Source of the DNA: Deltaproteobacteria bacterium
GTDB taxonomy: Bacteria; Myxococcota; UBA727; VGSZ01
NCBI GenBank assembly: GCA_020850995.1
Contig: JADZDP010000002.1
Location: forward strand, 1-50,261
Direction of reading: 5' to 3'
Length of the DNA stretch: 50,261 nucleotides
Part shown: one piece after another, positions 41,555-50,183 of the stretch
How positions within the stretch are numbered: the first letter of the stretch is position 1
Layout: each line of letters opens with the position of its first letter
Notes under the pieces: model-generated
The model's database searches: none
What the model saw: only the letters and a program-made list of their open reading frames with translations
What the model was told of the DNA's origin: nothing
Translations under genes and position numbers: made by a program

Positions 41555-42850
41555 ATGATCTCGCCCGCGCGTATCACCCTGCTCCTCATGCTCGTTGCCG
41601 CGAGCGCCTGCCCTGGTGCGCGCCCCTGCCGCGAGGACGCCCAGTGCGACGACCGGCAGCGCTGCGTGATCGCTGCCGGCGCCGACGTGGGGAGCTGCGC
41701 GCCCGACGGCGGTGAGGGCGAAGGTGAAGGTGAGGGTGAAGGTGAGGGCGAAGGCGAAGGCGAAGGTGAGGGCGAAGGTGAGGGCGACGACCTTCACGTC
41801 GTCGCGGTCGACGTCGGCGTAGCCTTTGGCTGCATGCTCGACAGCGACGCTCGGGTGCAGTGCTGGGGCGGGAACGGCGCCGGTCAGCTCGGCCGCTCCA
41901 CCCCCCAACAGAGCGACAACGAGCCCGCGCCGGTTCTGACGGTGAGCGAGGTCGAGGATCTCGCCGTGGGGGAGCGCCACGTGTGCGTCATTGGCCGCTT
42001 CGGCGGCACCCGCACCGTCGCGTGCTGGGGCGATGGCACCAACGGCACCCTGGGCACCGCCGCGGTGAGCCCAGCGGGCACCTTGGTTGAGCCCAGCCTG
42101 CCGCCTAGCCTGCTCGCCAACGTCATCGACGTCGACGCCGACGGGGTGAGCTCCACGGGGCTCACCTGCGCCACCGACGGCGGCGAGGTGTGGTGCTTCG
42201 GCCCCGGGTACAGCAGCCGCAGCGACGGTGCCGCAGTGCAAGAGCCGGCCCTTGGCCTGTCGCGCACGCTGTTGGTGAGCACGCATGCGATCTGCGGCGC
42301 GCCCGCAGGTGGCCCCTCGACCTGCGTCCACCTCGACGCCGGTTTCGTCGCCGCCACCGGCTGCGCCGAGGGCATGCCCTGTGATGCCCTCGGTGACGAC
42401 CTGGCGCGCGTCGCGCTCGGGCCGGGCACCGTGTGCGTGATCGACGGCGCGCAGATCCGCTGTAGCGGTGACAACGACGCGGGCGTCGTGGTGCCGAGCG
42501 CGCCCGGCTCACCCTTCGCAGGCTTCCGTGACACCCATGCGGGATCGCAGGTGAGCATCGGCGCGCAGCACGCCTGCGGCATCGTCGAGAACGACGGCGT
42601 CGCGTGCTGGGGCCGCGTGCTGTTTTTTTCCACCGGCAACGACTCTGGCCCGCTCAGCTGCGTCGGCGCGCAGTGCCAAGACGTGAGCCCAGTGCCAATC
42701 AGCGCCGGCTTCGCGCCCTGGGCCGAGGTGCGCGCGCGCTCCTACGGTGCGTGCGCCCGCTCGGTGGCAGGGCGCCTGGTGTGCTGGGGCTCACTCTTCG
42801 GCAACGCCAATGAGGGCTCGCCCCCGCAGGCGATCTTCCCCTCGCAGTAG
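41555..42850 (+). CDS. RCC1-repeat lipoprotein with Gly-Glu linker
   Basis: A protein of 431 residues. A lipoprotein signal ends at ASAC (about residue 19). A short Cys-rich segment is followed by a linker of Gly-Glu repeats (about residues 53-77), then an RCC1-like beta propeller with repeats such as VQCWGGNGAGQLG, VACWGDGTNGTLG, GVACWGR and LVCWGS. It is likely displayed on the outer surface, with the linker lifting the propeller from the membrane. It begins 1 base after the previous stop, so both are co-transcribed. Confidence 0.88.
   Translation: MISPARITLLLMLVAASACPGARPCREDAQCDDRQRCVIAAGADVGSCAPDGGEGEGEGEGEGEGEGEGEGEGEGEGDDLHVVAVDVGVAFGCMLDSDARVQCWGGNGAGQLGRSTPQQSDNEPAPVLTVSEVEDLAVGERHVCVIGRFGGTRTVACWGDGTNGTLGTAAVSPAGTLVEPSLPPSLLANVIDVDADGVSSTGLTCATDGGEVWCFGPGYSSRSDGAAVQEPALGLSRTLLVSTHAICGAPAGGPSTCVHLDAGFVAATGCAEGMPCDALGDDLARVALGPGTVCVIDGAQIRCSGDNDAGVVVPSAPGSPFAGFRDTHAGSQVSIGAQHACGIVENDGVACWGRVLFFSTGNDSGPLSCVGAQCQDVSPVPISAGFAPWAEVRARSYGACARSVAGRLVCWGSLFGNANEGSPPQAIFPSQ
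41711..41788 (+). repeat. Hexanucleotide repeat encoding Gly-Glu
   Basis: About 13 copies of GGTGAG/GGCGAA/GGTGAA, each encoding Gly-Glu, form the linker of the RCC1 lipoprotein. As with the Gly-Ala tract, unit gain or loss keeps the frame. Confidence 0.9.
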
Positions 42851-42887
42851 TGGCATGCGGCCGCCTGCCGTCCGCGCCTGCTCGCCC

Positions 42888-42916
42888 TTGCCCCGGCTGG
42901 CGCGCACAGGTAGAGG
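42888..42916 (+). promoter_or_regulatory. Candidate promoter of tRNA-Glu
   Basis: TTGCCC (42888-42893), a 17-base spacer and TAGAGG (42911-42916) lie about 11 bases before the tRNA. Spacing is ideal and the boxes are partial matches. Confidence 0.4.
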
Positions 42917-42927
42917 GGGCGCCGTGC

Positions 42928-43000
42928 GTCCCCATCGTCTAGAGGCCTAGGACATCGCCCTTTCACGGCGGTGACGGGGGTTCGAATCCCCCTGGGGACG
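42928..43000 (+). tRNA. tRNA-Glu (anticodon TTC)
   Basis: It folds as a normal cloverleaf: acceptor GTCCCCA with TGGGGAC, D-arm GTCTAGAGGCC, anticodon loop CTTTCAC (anticodon TTC), T-arm GGGGGTTCGAATCCCCC and discriminator G. It is nearly identical to bacterial tRNA-Glu. The CCA end is not encoded, so it is added after transcription. Confidence 0.97.
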
Positions 43001-43235
43001 ATTCCTTCCGCTCGCTTCGCTCGTGGCGCCACTGCTCGCTAGCTCGCGTTTTCGCGCAATGCGTCATGCGGGATTGCGCAAGACGGTGGCCGCGAATCTT
43101 GCACAATCTGCGCACGCAGCGCGCAAGCGACATGTCCCGGTCGCGAGGGGACGGGCCTTTACGTGTTGGCCCAATGCCTGCATTGCTTCGAGTGGGTATC
43201 GGTAGGAAGTCCGACCCCCCTTTCTGGAGGCTCCC

Positions 43236-43676
43236 GTGAAGAACGTCATTGCGCCCGTCCTGGTCATCGCCGGCATTGCGGTCACGGCGTACTTCGTTTC
43301 CAAGCCAGAGGCCCCCGAGGAAGACGTCGCCGTCAAGCTGCCCGTGGCCAAAGGCGAGGCCGACGAGGTCGCCGGCTTCATCGCCGCCGCCGCCCGTGAG
43401 CTCGGCGCTGGCAAGGTGCGCGCCTACCAGGGCGGCGTCTTCGTCGACGTCGACGGCGACACCATCGGCTTCGTCAAGCAGCCGGATGGCTCTGTGGCCA
43501 TGCAGGTCGAGGTCGATCAGAAGTACCGGAACGGCAAGGCCGAGCGCGCGCCAGCGCTGCAGGCGCTCAAGAGCAAGGGCGACGCCATCTTCACCCACGC
43601 TCGCTCGCTGCAGGCCCGCACCGCAGCCGAGGGCGCGTATGCCTCCCGCGGCGTCGTGGCGCACGGCGACGGCTGA
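43236..43676 (+). CDS. Small membrane-anchored hypothetical protein
   Basis: A protein of 146 residues from the GTG at 43236, with CTGGAGG 5 bases upstream. An N-terminal signal-anchor (about 4-20) is followed by a soluble, charged domain (VRAYQGGVFVDVDGDTIGFV) that I do not recognise. It stands alone between tRNA-Glu and a strong terminator, about 235 bases after the tRNA. Confidence 0.78.
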   Translation: MKNVIAPVLVIAGIAVTAYFVSKPEAPEEDVAVKLPVAKGEADEVAGFIAAAARELGAGKVRAYQGGVFVDVDGDTIGFVKQPDGSVAMQVEVDQKYRNGKAERAPALQALKSKGDAIFTHARSLQARTAAEGAYASRGVVAHGDG

Positions 43677-43700
43677 GGCGCTTCCCGCGCTCTCGCGCAG

Positions 43701-43730
43701 GGGCGGCCGCGGGGCCGCCCTTTTCGTTTT
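43701..43730 (+). terminator. Rho-independent terminator
   Basis: GGGCGGCC (43701-43708), loop GCGG, GGCCGCCC (43713-43720), then TTTTCGTTTT: a perfect 8-bp GC stem with a T-tract, 24 bases after the stop of the small anchored protein. It faces the end of the protease gene on the other strand and lacks an A-tract to serve that direction. Confidence 0.88.
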
Positions 43731-43731
43731 C

Positions 43732-46182
43732 TCACGCCCGCCGCTCGAGGATGCCCGGCGGCAGGTCGGGCACGTCGGCCGCCGTCACGCCCTGCAGGTG
43801 GTAGTCGGCGATGACCTCGTCCTTGAGCGCCCGACAGGCCGCCGCCGACACTGACTCCTTGGCAAACAGGCGCTCGGCGTAGAACGCGCGGTACTCCTCG
43901 ACGAGGATCTGCTGGTCGCTGCGGTAGTGCTCTTCCGAGCGGTTGCGCACGTGATTGACCTCGTGGACGATGGTGCGCGCGAGGTCTTTGGCCGAGAGTC
44001 CGGGGGCAAGGTAGATGCGATCGTCCCACATATAGCCGTTGAGGCTGGTGGTGATGGCGCGCAGCGCCGCGGCGTTGGGCCGCTCGGGCAGCTTGACGCC
44101 GTCCTTCAGGAACTCCCTGCGCGCGCGCAGGTAGTCGGGGCGGCTCAGATCGCGCAGCTCGTCGAGCTGCACGCGGCCGGTGGCCACCAGCTCCCAGGTG
44201 AGCCGCCCGATGGGTGTGTCGCTCTTGCGCAGCTCCTCGAGCGCGGCGCCGACGTAACGGCGGAACTGCGTCGACGTGCGCGCCGGGTTCACCTCGAGGA
44301 ACTGGTGCTGCATGCCGCGCTCGAGCATGTCGATGGTGACGGCCGAGCAGTCGTTGTCCATGTCGGCGCGCACGGCCTTCTCCACCACGGGCCACGACAG
44401 GCCGGGCGGGAAGCCGTGCTGCTTCGCGAATTGGCGCAGCAAGAGGTCGGCGACGTCGGAGTACTCCACCAAGAAGTAGACGTAGGAGGCCACCATGGCG
44501 AGCGCGAGCATGCGGCGCTCGGGCTCGCCGCGCCGCGCGTCGACGGCGGCGAGCTCGCGCCCCACCGCGTAGGTCACCATCATGCCGAGCGCGTCGCGGT
44601 CTTGGTGGGCGAAGGCGCTGTTGACGGCCACACGCATGGCGCGCTTGCCGTCTTTGCTCTCCCAGCGGACCTTGATTGGGGGATCGGCGGCGGTGCCATC
44701 GAAGAAGCCGTCGGAGCCGATGCGATCGTGGAGCGCGCGGTCCTGCGCCGTGCCCGACTGCTCCGACCAGTAGCCGTGGACGGTGTTGACGAACGCCATG
44801 GCGTCGTCGACGGGACCGCGGTCGAGGGTAGCCGCTGGCGGCGGGCTCGCGAGCGGTCGCATGGAGATCGAGCGGCTCGCCGCGGTGTGCGCGGTGGGCA
44901 CGTACACCGGGGGGGCCGCCACCATGTCGGCGGTCTCGTGCGGGAAGTGGTAGTTGCGCTTCTCCCACAGGCCCTGCTTCTCGGCGGCGGCCTCGATCTG
45001 CGCGTAGCTCTTGCCGCGCACGATGCCGTCCAGCAGCGTTTGCGTGAGGATGGCGTCGTCGTGACCGTAGGTGCCCTCGTTGGATGCCAACAGGTGTTGC
45101 CCGGGATACGCACGCTCGAGCTGGGCCAGGTTCTGCTTCGATCGACAGGCCAGGAAGGCGATGAGCTTGGCGCCCTCGGCGATGCGCGGGCCGTGCTCGA
45201 TGCCGGCCTTGGCCACGCCGCCAAGGTTGGCGTGGCCGGTGTAGATGACCACATCGGTGTCGTGCTCGGAGAGCGCATCGAGCACCTCGGTGTCGCGGCA
45301 CAGGAGCTCCACCTCGATGCGCACGGGCGGCGTCAGGTCGCCAACGGTCTTGACCGCCAGCGCGCGGTGCGCGCCCTTCGCCTCGATGGTGAAGCCGCTT
45401 TTCCGGTATGACGCCAGCTCGGCCTTCCAGAACTCGTCTTGCACCGAGGCCACCACCTTGAGCGTGGGTGGCGTGCCGCGCAGCCAGGCGTCGCGCGGCG
45501 GCATGGCGTGTTCGTGCACCGTCGCCAGCGCTTGCAGTTGGGCGCGATCTTCGCTGCCCACCACGCGCGGCGGCAGCTCGACCAGGCGCCGCTCCATGTG
45601 CACGCGCAGCCCCGGGTGGCGCTCGCGAGACGCGGCGGCCAGCAGGCGATGGGTGAGCGCCGCGGCAGCACGCTCCTCGCTCGCGCCGCGCATGGCCACC
45701 AGCACCTGCTCGAGGAGCGCGAAGGCGCCCGAGTGCGCGCGTGCGTCGAGCAGCGAGGTGCGGCCGCTGCTCTGCGCCTCGAGCGCGGGGGTGAGCTCCG
45801 CCACCAGCGCGGCGCGCTGGGTAGCGCTCAGCTTGCTGAGGTCGCCGGCGTCGGCCAGGCGAGCCGCCGCGTGCATCAGCGCGAGGCCGCCCGATCGCTT
45901 CAGCAGAGCGCGCGAGGCCGCCGGTAGCCCGTCGACGAGCAGGCGCCCGCCGCGCAGCTCCACTCCCTCGACGAGGCCGGTACCCACGACGCGCTGAGCC
46001 GGCGCGCGACGCGCGGGGCCACCGAGGATCGATGTGGCCGGCGGCTCGACGCCGGCGGAGGCGGCGCGCACGAGGGGCCGCGGCGGCGGCGCGCCGCTGG
46101 TCGAGGTGGTGGCGATACGGACGGGGCCGACGCGACGTTCGTGGACGGGCATGGGGCGAGGGTAGGGCGTGTCCTTGAGCAC
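43732..46182 (-). CDS. Large dual protease-like protein: caspase-fold His/Cys plus HExxH zincin
   Basis: A protein of 816 residues from the GTG at 46182, chosen because GGAGGGG (46197-46191) lies 8 bases upstream; the ATG at 46152 has no ribosome site. Residues about 300-350 look like a caspase/gingipain-type active site: a beta strand ending in YTGH (H317) and one ending in FLAC (C346). Residues 740-744 are HEVNH, with EEYRAFYAE about 20 residues on offering a third zinc ligand, as in zincins. The Pro-rich start has no signal peptide. Substrate and role are unknown; neither motif alone proves activity. Confidence 0.82.
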   Translation of the reverse strand: MLKDTPYPRPMPVHERRVGPVRIATTSTSGAPPPRPLVRAASAGVEPPATSILGGPARRAPAQRVVGTGLVEGVELRGGRLLVDGLPAASRALLKRSGGLALMHAAARLADAGDLSKLSATQRAALVAELTPALEAQSSGRTSLLDARAHSGAFALLEQVLVAMRGASEERAAAALTHRLLAAASRERHPGLRVHMERRLVELPPRVVGSEDRAQLQALATVHEHAMPPRDAWLRGTPPTLKVVASVQDEFWKAELASYRKSGFTIEAKGAHRALAVKTVGDLTPPVRIEVELLCRDTEVLDALSEHDTDVVIYTGHANLGGVAKAGIEHGPRIAEGAKLIAFLACRSKQNLAQLERAYPGQHLLASNEGTYGHDDAILTQTLLDGIVRGKSYAQIEAAAEKQGLWEKRNYHFPHETADMVAAPPVYVPTAHTAASRSISMRPLASPPPAATLDRGPVDDAMAFVNTVHGYWSEQSGTAQDRALHDRIGSDGFFDGTAADPPIKVRWESKDGKRAMRVAVNSAFAHQDRDALGMMVTYAVGRELAAVDARRGEPERRMLALAMVASYVYFLVEYSDVADLLLRQFAKQHGFPPGLSWPVVEKAVRADMDNDCSAVTIDMLERGMQHQFLEVNPARTSTQFRRYVGAALEELRKSDTPIGRLTWELVATGRVQLDELRDLSRPDYLRARREFLKDGVKLPERPNAAALRAITTSLNGYMWDDRIYLAPGLSAKDLARTIVHEVNHVRNRSEEHYRSDQQILVEEYRAFYAERLFAKESVSAAACRALKDEVIADYHLQGVTAADVPDLPPGILERRA

Positions 46183-46225
46183 GGAAAGGCCCCCTCCAGG
46201 TGCCTGTCCGAGCTCAAGGACAGGC
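46171..46225 (-). promoter_or_regulatory. Two mutually exclusive hairpins at the protease gene start
   Basis: In the RNA, GCCTGTCC (46225-46218) can pair with GGACAGGC (46209-46202; 8 bp), or GTCCTTGAGC (46221-46212) can pair with GCTCAAGGAC (46180-46171; 10 bp). The arms overlap, so only one can form. The second places the ribosome site in its loop and pairs the third base of the GTG and the next codons. This is the geometry of a translational switch; its use is inference. Confidence 0.5.
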
Positions 46226-46226
46226 G

Positions 46227-48065
46227 CTAGCGCGCGCGCACCGAACACACGATCGACGCGTCGCGTGGGAGCTCAGCGCTTCGTGGGCCGCCCTCGCACG
46301 CAAAGGGAGCCTGGGCCTCGACGACGACGCCACCGCAGGGCGCCGGGGGCCCTGCGCCGCCGCCGAGCTGCGCGACGGGGTCCGCCTCGCCGGGGCCGCG
46401 CTGCATGGTTGCGACCAGCCACGGCTCGACGTCACCGGCGGCGCGCACGGTGACGACGAGCTCGCGGCCCTCGGGGAGGTCGCTGGCGCGGATCGCGAGC
46501 GGGCAGCCCACGAAGCGCGCAAGCATCACCGCGTCGTTGCCGTGCTCGACGCGGTACCCCAGCTGGGTGAACACCGCTTGCTCGTCGCGATCGCCCACCA
46601 CGATGACGCCGTCCCAACGCGCGCCCGCGCGCGCCACCGCGCGGGCGCGCGCGACGCGCGCCGCGGTCGACGGTAGGCGAGCGAACAGCTCGAGGAGGTC
46701 GGGCGGCACGCCGCGCCGTGATGCCGGCGAGCGGAGCGCCCACTGCGTGGTCGCGCGGCGGTCTTGGGAGTACTCGACGGCGCCGCCCTGCCGGAGCGCG
46801 TACACCTGCCCAACGTGCATGCCGGGGACCCACCCGAAGATGCCCCACGCCTCGCCGCTGTCTCGCCCGAGGTAGGGATCGAGCGGCAGCGGCAGGCGAA
46901 CGCCGGGCGCAGCTACCGGCTCGTCGACAAACGCCAGCACCGCGTCGGCCGCGCGGGCGCGCTCTGCGTGAAAGCCGTGCAGCCACGCGAGCTGGACCGC
47001 ACAGAGCGCGATCGCGACTATCGGCACGAACGCGCGTAGGCGCGGGGCCAGGCGCTCCAGCGGGAGCGCGGCGATGCCGAAGACGACGAAGAACACGAGC
47101 GCGCGCGGCGAAAAGATCAGGAAGCCGCGCGCGTCCTGCGGCAAGACCCAGAACAAGGCGAGCGCGGTGAGCCCCGCGGCGGCGAGCGCGCGCTCGGCGC
47201 GCGTCGCGCTGCGCCAGCGAAGGGCGGTAACGGCCACGCCGAGCGCGGGTAGGCCGAGCGCCACGAGCTCGCGCGCAGTACCACCGGCCTGCGCCCACGC
47301 GAGCTGCACCTTCAGGTGCAGCGCGAACGACAAGAAGCGCGTCGCCATCGCGTCGCTGACGTCGGTGGAGTAGCCCAGGGCCCGCGCGAGCACCACGAGC
47401 GCCGGCAGGCCGCAGAGCGCGTGGCGCAGGAGCGCGCGCGCCGCGGCGCGCGCGTCGCTGGCACCGACCACGAGCACAACGCCCGCCAGGATCGCGAAGA
47501 AGAGCGCCGCCACCGCGTGGGCTAGCGCGACCACCACCAGGAGCGCGCCGCTGGCGAGCGCCGTGCGCCAACGCGTCGCGCGCGCGCGCGCGCATTCGGT
47601 GACTGCGAGCGCGATGCCGAGCGCGGCGACGGCCGCGCCGAGCGCGTAGGGGAAGAGCCCGTAGTAGATGAGCGTGTGCGCCGGCAATGCAGCAACGAGC
47701 ACCCCCGTCCACGCGCGCGCCGGGTGGACGGCGCGCGCCGCGGTCCACGCAGCCAACGAGAACAGCACGCTCGGCATGCCGAGCAGCAGTTGGTGGATCG
47801 CGCGCCACGAGAGGAAGCGTTCGAGCACGAGCTGCAGCTCGCACGATCCGCGCGCCGTCACCGGCACGTTGGCGGAGAAGTGCCCGGCGTATGGTGACGA
47901 CGCGTCGCCGAGCGACGCGAACACGTGGCACTGCAAGAGATGGCTCGGACCGTCGTTCGTGAGCACGACGCCAACGACGAGCAGGCTCACGAGCCACGCC
48001 AGCGACGCGATCAGGACCGCGATCAGCGCACCCACCGATGTCTCACGTGCGCGCGACGTCGGCAC
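46227..48065 (-). CDS. Polytopic membrane protein, glycosyltransferase-C-like layout
   Basis: A protein of 612 residues. About ten or more hydrophobic segments fill the first about 400 residues, starting at residues 10-35; a loop after the first helix has NDGPSHLLQCH, as in GT-C type membrane transferases that act on lipid-linked sugars. The last about 200 residues are soluble and include WDGVIVVGDRDEQAVF. No sugar-transferase signature is complete, so the call is by layout only. It starts 4 bases after the rhomboid stop and is followed by the protease gene. Confidence 0.8.
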   Translation of the reverse strand: MPTSRARETSVGALIAVLIASLAWLVSLLVVGVVLTNDGPSHLLQCHVFASLGDASSPYAGHFSANVPVTARGSCELQLVLERFLSWRAIHQLLLGMPSVLFSLAAWTAARAVHPARAWTGVLVAALPAHTLIYYGLFPYALGAAVAALGIALAVTECARARATRWRTALASGALLVVVALAHAVAALFFAILAGVVLVVGASDARAAARALLRHALCGLPALVVLARALGYSTDVSDAMATRFLSFALHLKVQLAWAQAGGTARELVALGLPALGVAVTALRWRSATRAERALAAAGLTALALFWVLPQDARGFLIFSPRALVFFVVFGIAALPLERLAPRLRAFVPIVAIALCAVQLAWLHGFHAERARAADAVLAFVDEPVAAPGVRLPLPLDPYLGRDSGEAWGIFGWVPGMHVGQVYALRQGGAVEYSQDRRATTQWALRSPASRRGVPPDLLELFARLPSTAARVARARAVARAGARWDGVIVVGDRDEQAVFTQLGYRVEHGNDAVMLARFVGCPLAIRASDLPEGRELVVTVRAAGDVEPWLVATMQRGPGEADPVAQLGGGAGPPAPCGGVVVEAQAPFACEGGPRSAELPRDASIVCSVRAR

Positions 48066-48069
48066 CGAG

Positions 48070-49197
48070 CTACCCCACGCCGCGCGCGCGCGCGAGCTCG
48101 GCGCCGTCCTTGAAGCGGCGCCCCAGCAGTAGCGCCCACGCGAGGCCCGCGAGGAAGCCGCCCACGTGCGCCCACCAAGCCACGGCAGCGCCCCCCATGG
48201 AGCCGTTGAGCGTGGCGACGCCGAGCGCGGCGTTGAGTGCGAGCCAGCCGCCCAGATAGAACCACACGGGCAAGCGCCAGCGGATGAACAGGAACACTTG
48301 GTAGAGGTGCGCGCGCGGGAACAGGCCGAGATAGGCGCCCATGAGCCCAGCGATCGCCCCCGACGCGCCCACGATGGTGGCGTCGGGGCTCTGGGTCAGC
48401 GCGGCCTCGAGCACGACGGCCGCGATGCCACACGCGAGGTACAGGGCCAGGAAACGCCCGCGGCCGACGCGGTCCTCGACGTTGTCGCCGAAGGTCCACA
48501 GAAACCAAAGGTTGCCGAGCAGGTGCACCACGCCACCGTGCAGGAACATGTAGGTGACCATGCTGTGCAGGTTGCGGCCAGCGAGCAGCTCGGTGGGCAC
48601 CACCGCGTAGCGCCGTAGTGCCTCGGGGCCATCGGACGCGATCAACGAGAGCTCGAGCGCGAACGCCACCACGCAGGCGCCGACGAGCGCGAGGCACACG
48701 AGGGCGGCCCCGCGCTTGGGGTTGTGCACCTCCACCGGCATGGCGGTGAAGAGCTGGAACAGGTACCAGCCGACCCCGGTCTTCTCCTGTCCGGGCGGCG
48801 GTTCGTTGAGCGTCAGGTCGGGACCGAAGCGCGGCATGAGCGGCACGGGCGGCGGCCCGCCGGCGCGCTTGAGCTGCACTGCTTCGTGCGCGTCGAGCCA
48901 CAGGCCATGACAGGTCGCGCAGGTATCTACCTCGACGGTACCGCCGTCGGCGACGTTGACGCGCCACGCCTGCATGCGGCCGTGCCCGAGGGGGCAACGC
49001 ACGCGGCTGTCGCCGGCAAGGCGGGCGGCGCCGGTCTGTGCCCACTGCCGGAAGTCGCCGAGGCGACCAAGGAGCGCGCCGTGCTCACCGAGCTCGAGGA
49101 AGGTGCCACGGCACCGCGGGCAGAAGTCGATCTCTCCGCCGCCCACGGGCTGCGGGACGAGGCTGAAGGTGCAGCGCGGGCAGCGGCGCGGGTCCAT
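48070..49197 (-). CDS. Rhomboid intramembrane protease with two N-terminal TFIIB-type zinc ribbons
   Basis: A protein of 375 residues. Zinc ribbon 1 has C6, C9, C26 and C29; ribbon 2 has C68, C93 and C96 with H72 as a possible fourth ligand. The rhomboid domain (about 160-360) carries the catalytic S279 in GASGAIAG and H344 in AHVGGFLAG, with the oxyanion-loop H225 and N229 (HLLGNLWFLW). It should cut membrane proteins within the bilayer. The ribbons could recruit substrate or a partner. It leads the three-gene run that ends with the dual protease. Confidence 0.92.
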   Translation of the reverse strand: MDPRRCPRCTFSLVPQPVGGGEIDFCPRCRGTFLELGEHGALLGRLGDFRQWAQTGAARLAGDSRVRCPLGHGRMQAWRVNVADGGTVEVDTCATCHGLWLDAHEAVQLKRAGGPPPVPLMPRFGPDLTLNEPPPGQEKTGVGWYLFQLFTAMPVEVHNPKRGAALVCLALVGACVVAFALELSLIASDGPEALRRYAVVPTELLAGRNLHSMVTYMFLHGGVVHLLGNLWFLWTFGDNVEDRVGRGRFLALYLACGIAAVVLEAALTQSPDATIVGASGAIAGLMGAYLGLFPRAHLYQVFLFIRWRLPVWFYLGGWLALNAALGVATLNGSMGGAAVAWWAHVGGFLAGLAWALLLGRRFKDGAELARARGVG

Positions 49198-49271
49198 CGC
49201 GCCATCGTCACCGCGCTGGCGCGCAGACGCAAGCGTACCCGCGGCGTTGGTGGCGGGCCCGTGCACGAGCT

Positions 49272-50132
49272 TCAGCCATCGGCCGGCAGGGAGACGCCCG
49301 TGAGGCGCTCGCTCTCCTCCCACAGCCGCCGGGCGAGCTCCTTGTCGCGCGCGGCGGCGCGCATGCCGCGCTCTTGGCGCCGCGCCCAGTACTTGCCCGT
49401 GACGCCATCGAGCTCGGGCGCTGTCGCCAGCCACACCGGCGTGTCGGCCCCCTGCTGCGAGGTGCGCAAGAGCGGCCGAGCGACGCGATAGAACGCCTTG
49501 ATGACGCCGCTCTCACCAAGGCCGAAGCCGCTGGCCACCACTCCGGGGTGCACGCCGTTGATGGCGATCGTCGACGGGAAGCGGCGCGCCGCCTCCACCG
49601 TGAACAGCAGGTTCATCAACTTGGAGGCCGCGTACGCGCCATAGGCGGCGTAGCCGCGGGTGCGATCGAGATCGTCGAGGCGGACCTTGCCCCCCCAGTG
49701 AGCGTCGGAGGAGACACACACCACGCGCGCCGAGCCGCCGGCGCGAAGCTGCGGGAACAGGCCGAGCGTGGTCATGAAGTAGCCCAGGTGGTTCACCTGG
49801 AAGCTCATCTCGTGGCCGTCCTCGGTCTCCTGGCGGCTCTGGAAGTAGCCGCCGGCGTTGTTGACCAACACGTCGAGGCGATCGACGCGCGCGCGCACCT
49901 CGTCGAGGAAGGCGCGCACCGAGCGAAAGGACGCGAAGTCGACCAGCGCGAGCTCCACCCGTTGGTTGCCGCTGTCGGCGCGCAGCTCGTCGACCACCGC
50001 TGTGCCGCGGGCCTGGTCGCGCGCCGTCACGATCACCCGCGCGCCGAGGCGCGCCAGCGCACGCGCCGTCTCCTTGCCGATCCCTTGCGTCGCGCCGGTG
50101 ACGAGATGGACCTGCTCGGCGATCGCGCGCAT
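49272..50132 (-). CDS. Short-chain dehydrogenase/reductase (retinol-dehydrogenase-like)
   Basis: A protein of 286 residues, a classical SDR. Cofactor motif TGATQGIG (12-19), NNAGG (91-95), catalytic serine at 141/142 and YAASK (Y167, K171) are all present. The longer C-terminal region with VWLATAPELDGVTGKYW resembles the retinol dehydrogenase/WWOX-like branch, which reduces varied carbonyls. Substrate is not readable. It diverges from tRNA-Lys. Confidence 0.9.
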   Translation of the reverse strand: MRAIAEQVHLVTGATQGIGKETARALARLGARVIVTARDQARGTAVVDELRADSGNQRVELALVDFASFRSVRAFLDEVRARVDRLDVLVNNAGGYFQSRQETEDGHEMSFQVNHLGYFMTTLGLFPQLRAGGSARVVCVSSDAHWGGKVRLDDLDRTRGYAAYGAYAASKLMNLLFTVEAARRFPSTIAINGVHPGVVASGFGLGESGVIKAFYRVARPLLRTSQQGADTPVWLATAPELDGVTGKYWARRQERGMRAAARDKELARRLWEESERLTGVSLPADG

Positions 50133-50146
50133 CCGGGCCTCCTACT

Positions 50147-50175
50147 TTGACACGGCCGGATGACCTGCCTAGCAC
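50147..50175 (+). promoter_or_regulatory. Promoter of tRNA-Lys
   Basis: A perfect TTGACA (50147-50152), a 17-base spacer and TAGCAC (50170-50175) lie 8 bases before the tRNA. This is the best sigma-70 match in the window. Confidence 0.7.
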
Positions 50176-50183
50176 GAGCGCAT

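Noticed and set aside
42742..43032. Minus-strand frame across the tRNA-Glu gene, with GIRTPV-like peptide
   Set aside because: This is the well-known spurious translation of the antisense of tRNA-Glu, often seen in databases; no other support.
43001..43235. GCGCAAT...ATTGCGC inverted repeat downstream of tRNA-Glu as terminator
   Set aside because: The stem is only 7 bp with a 12-base loop and no T-tract follows.
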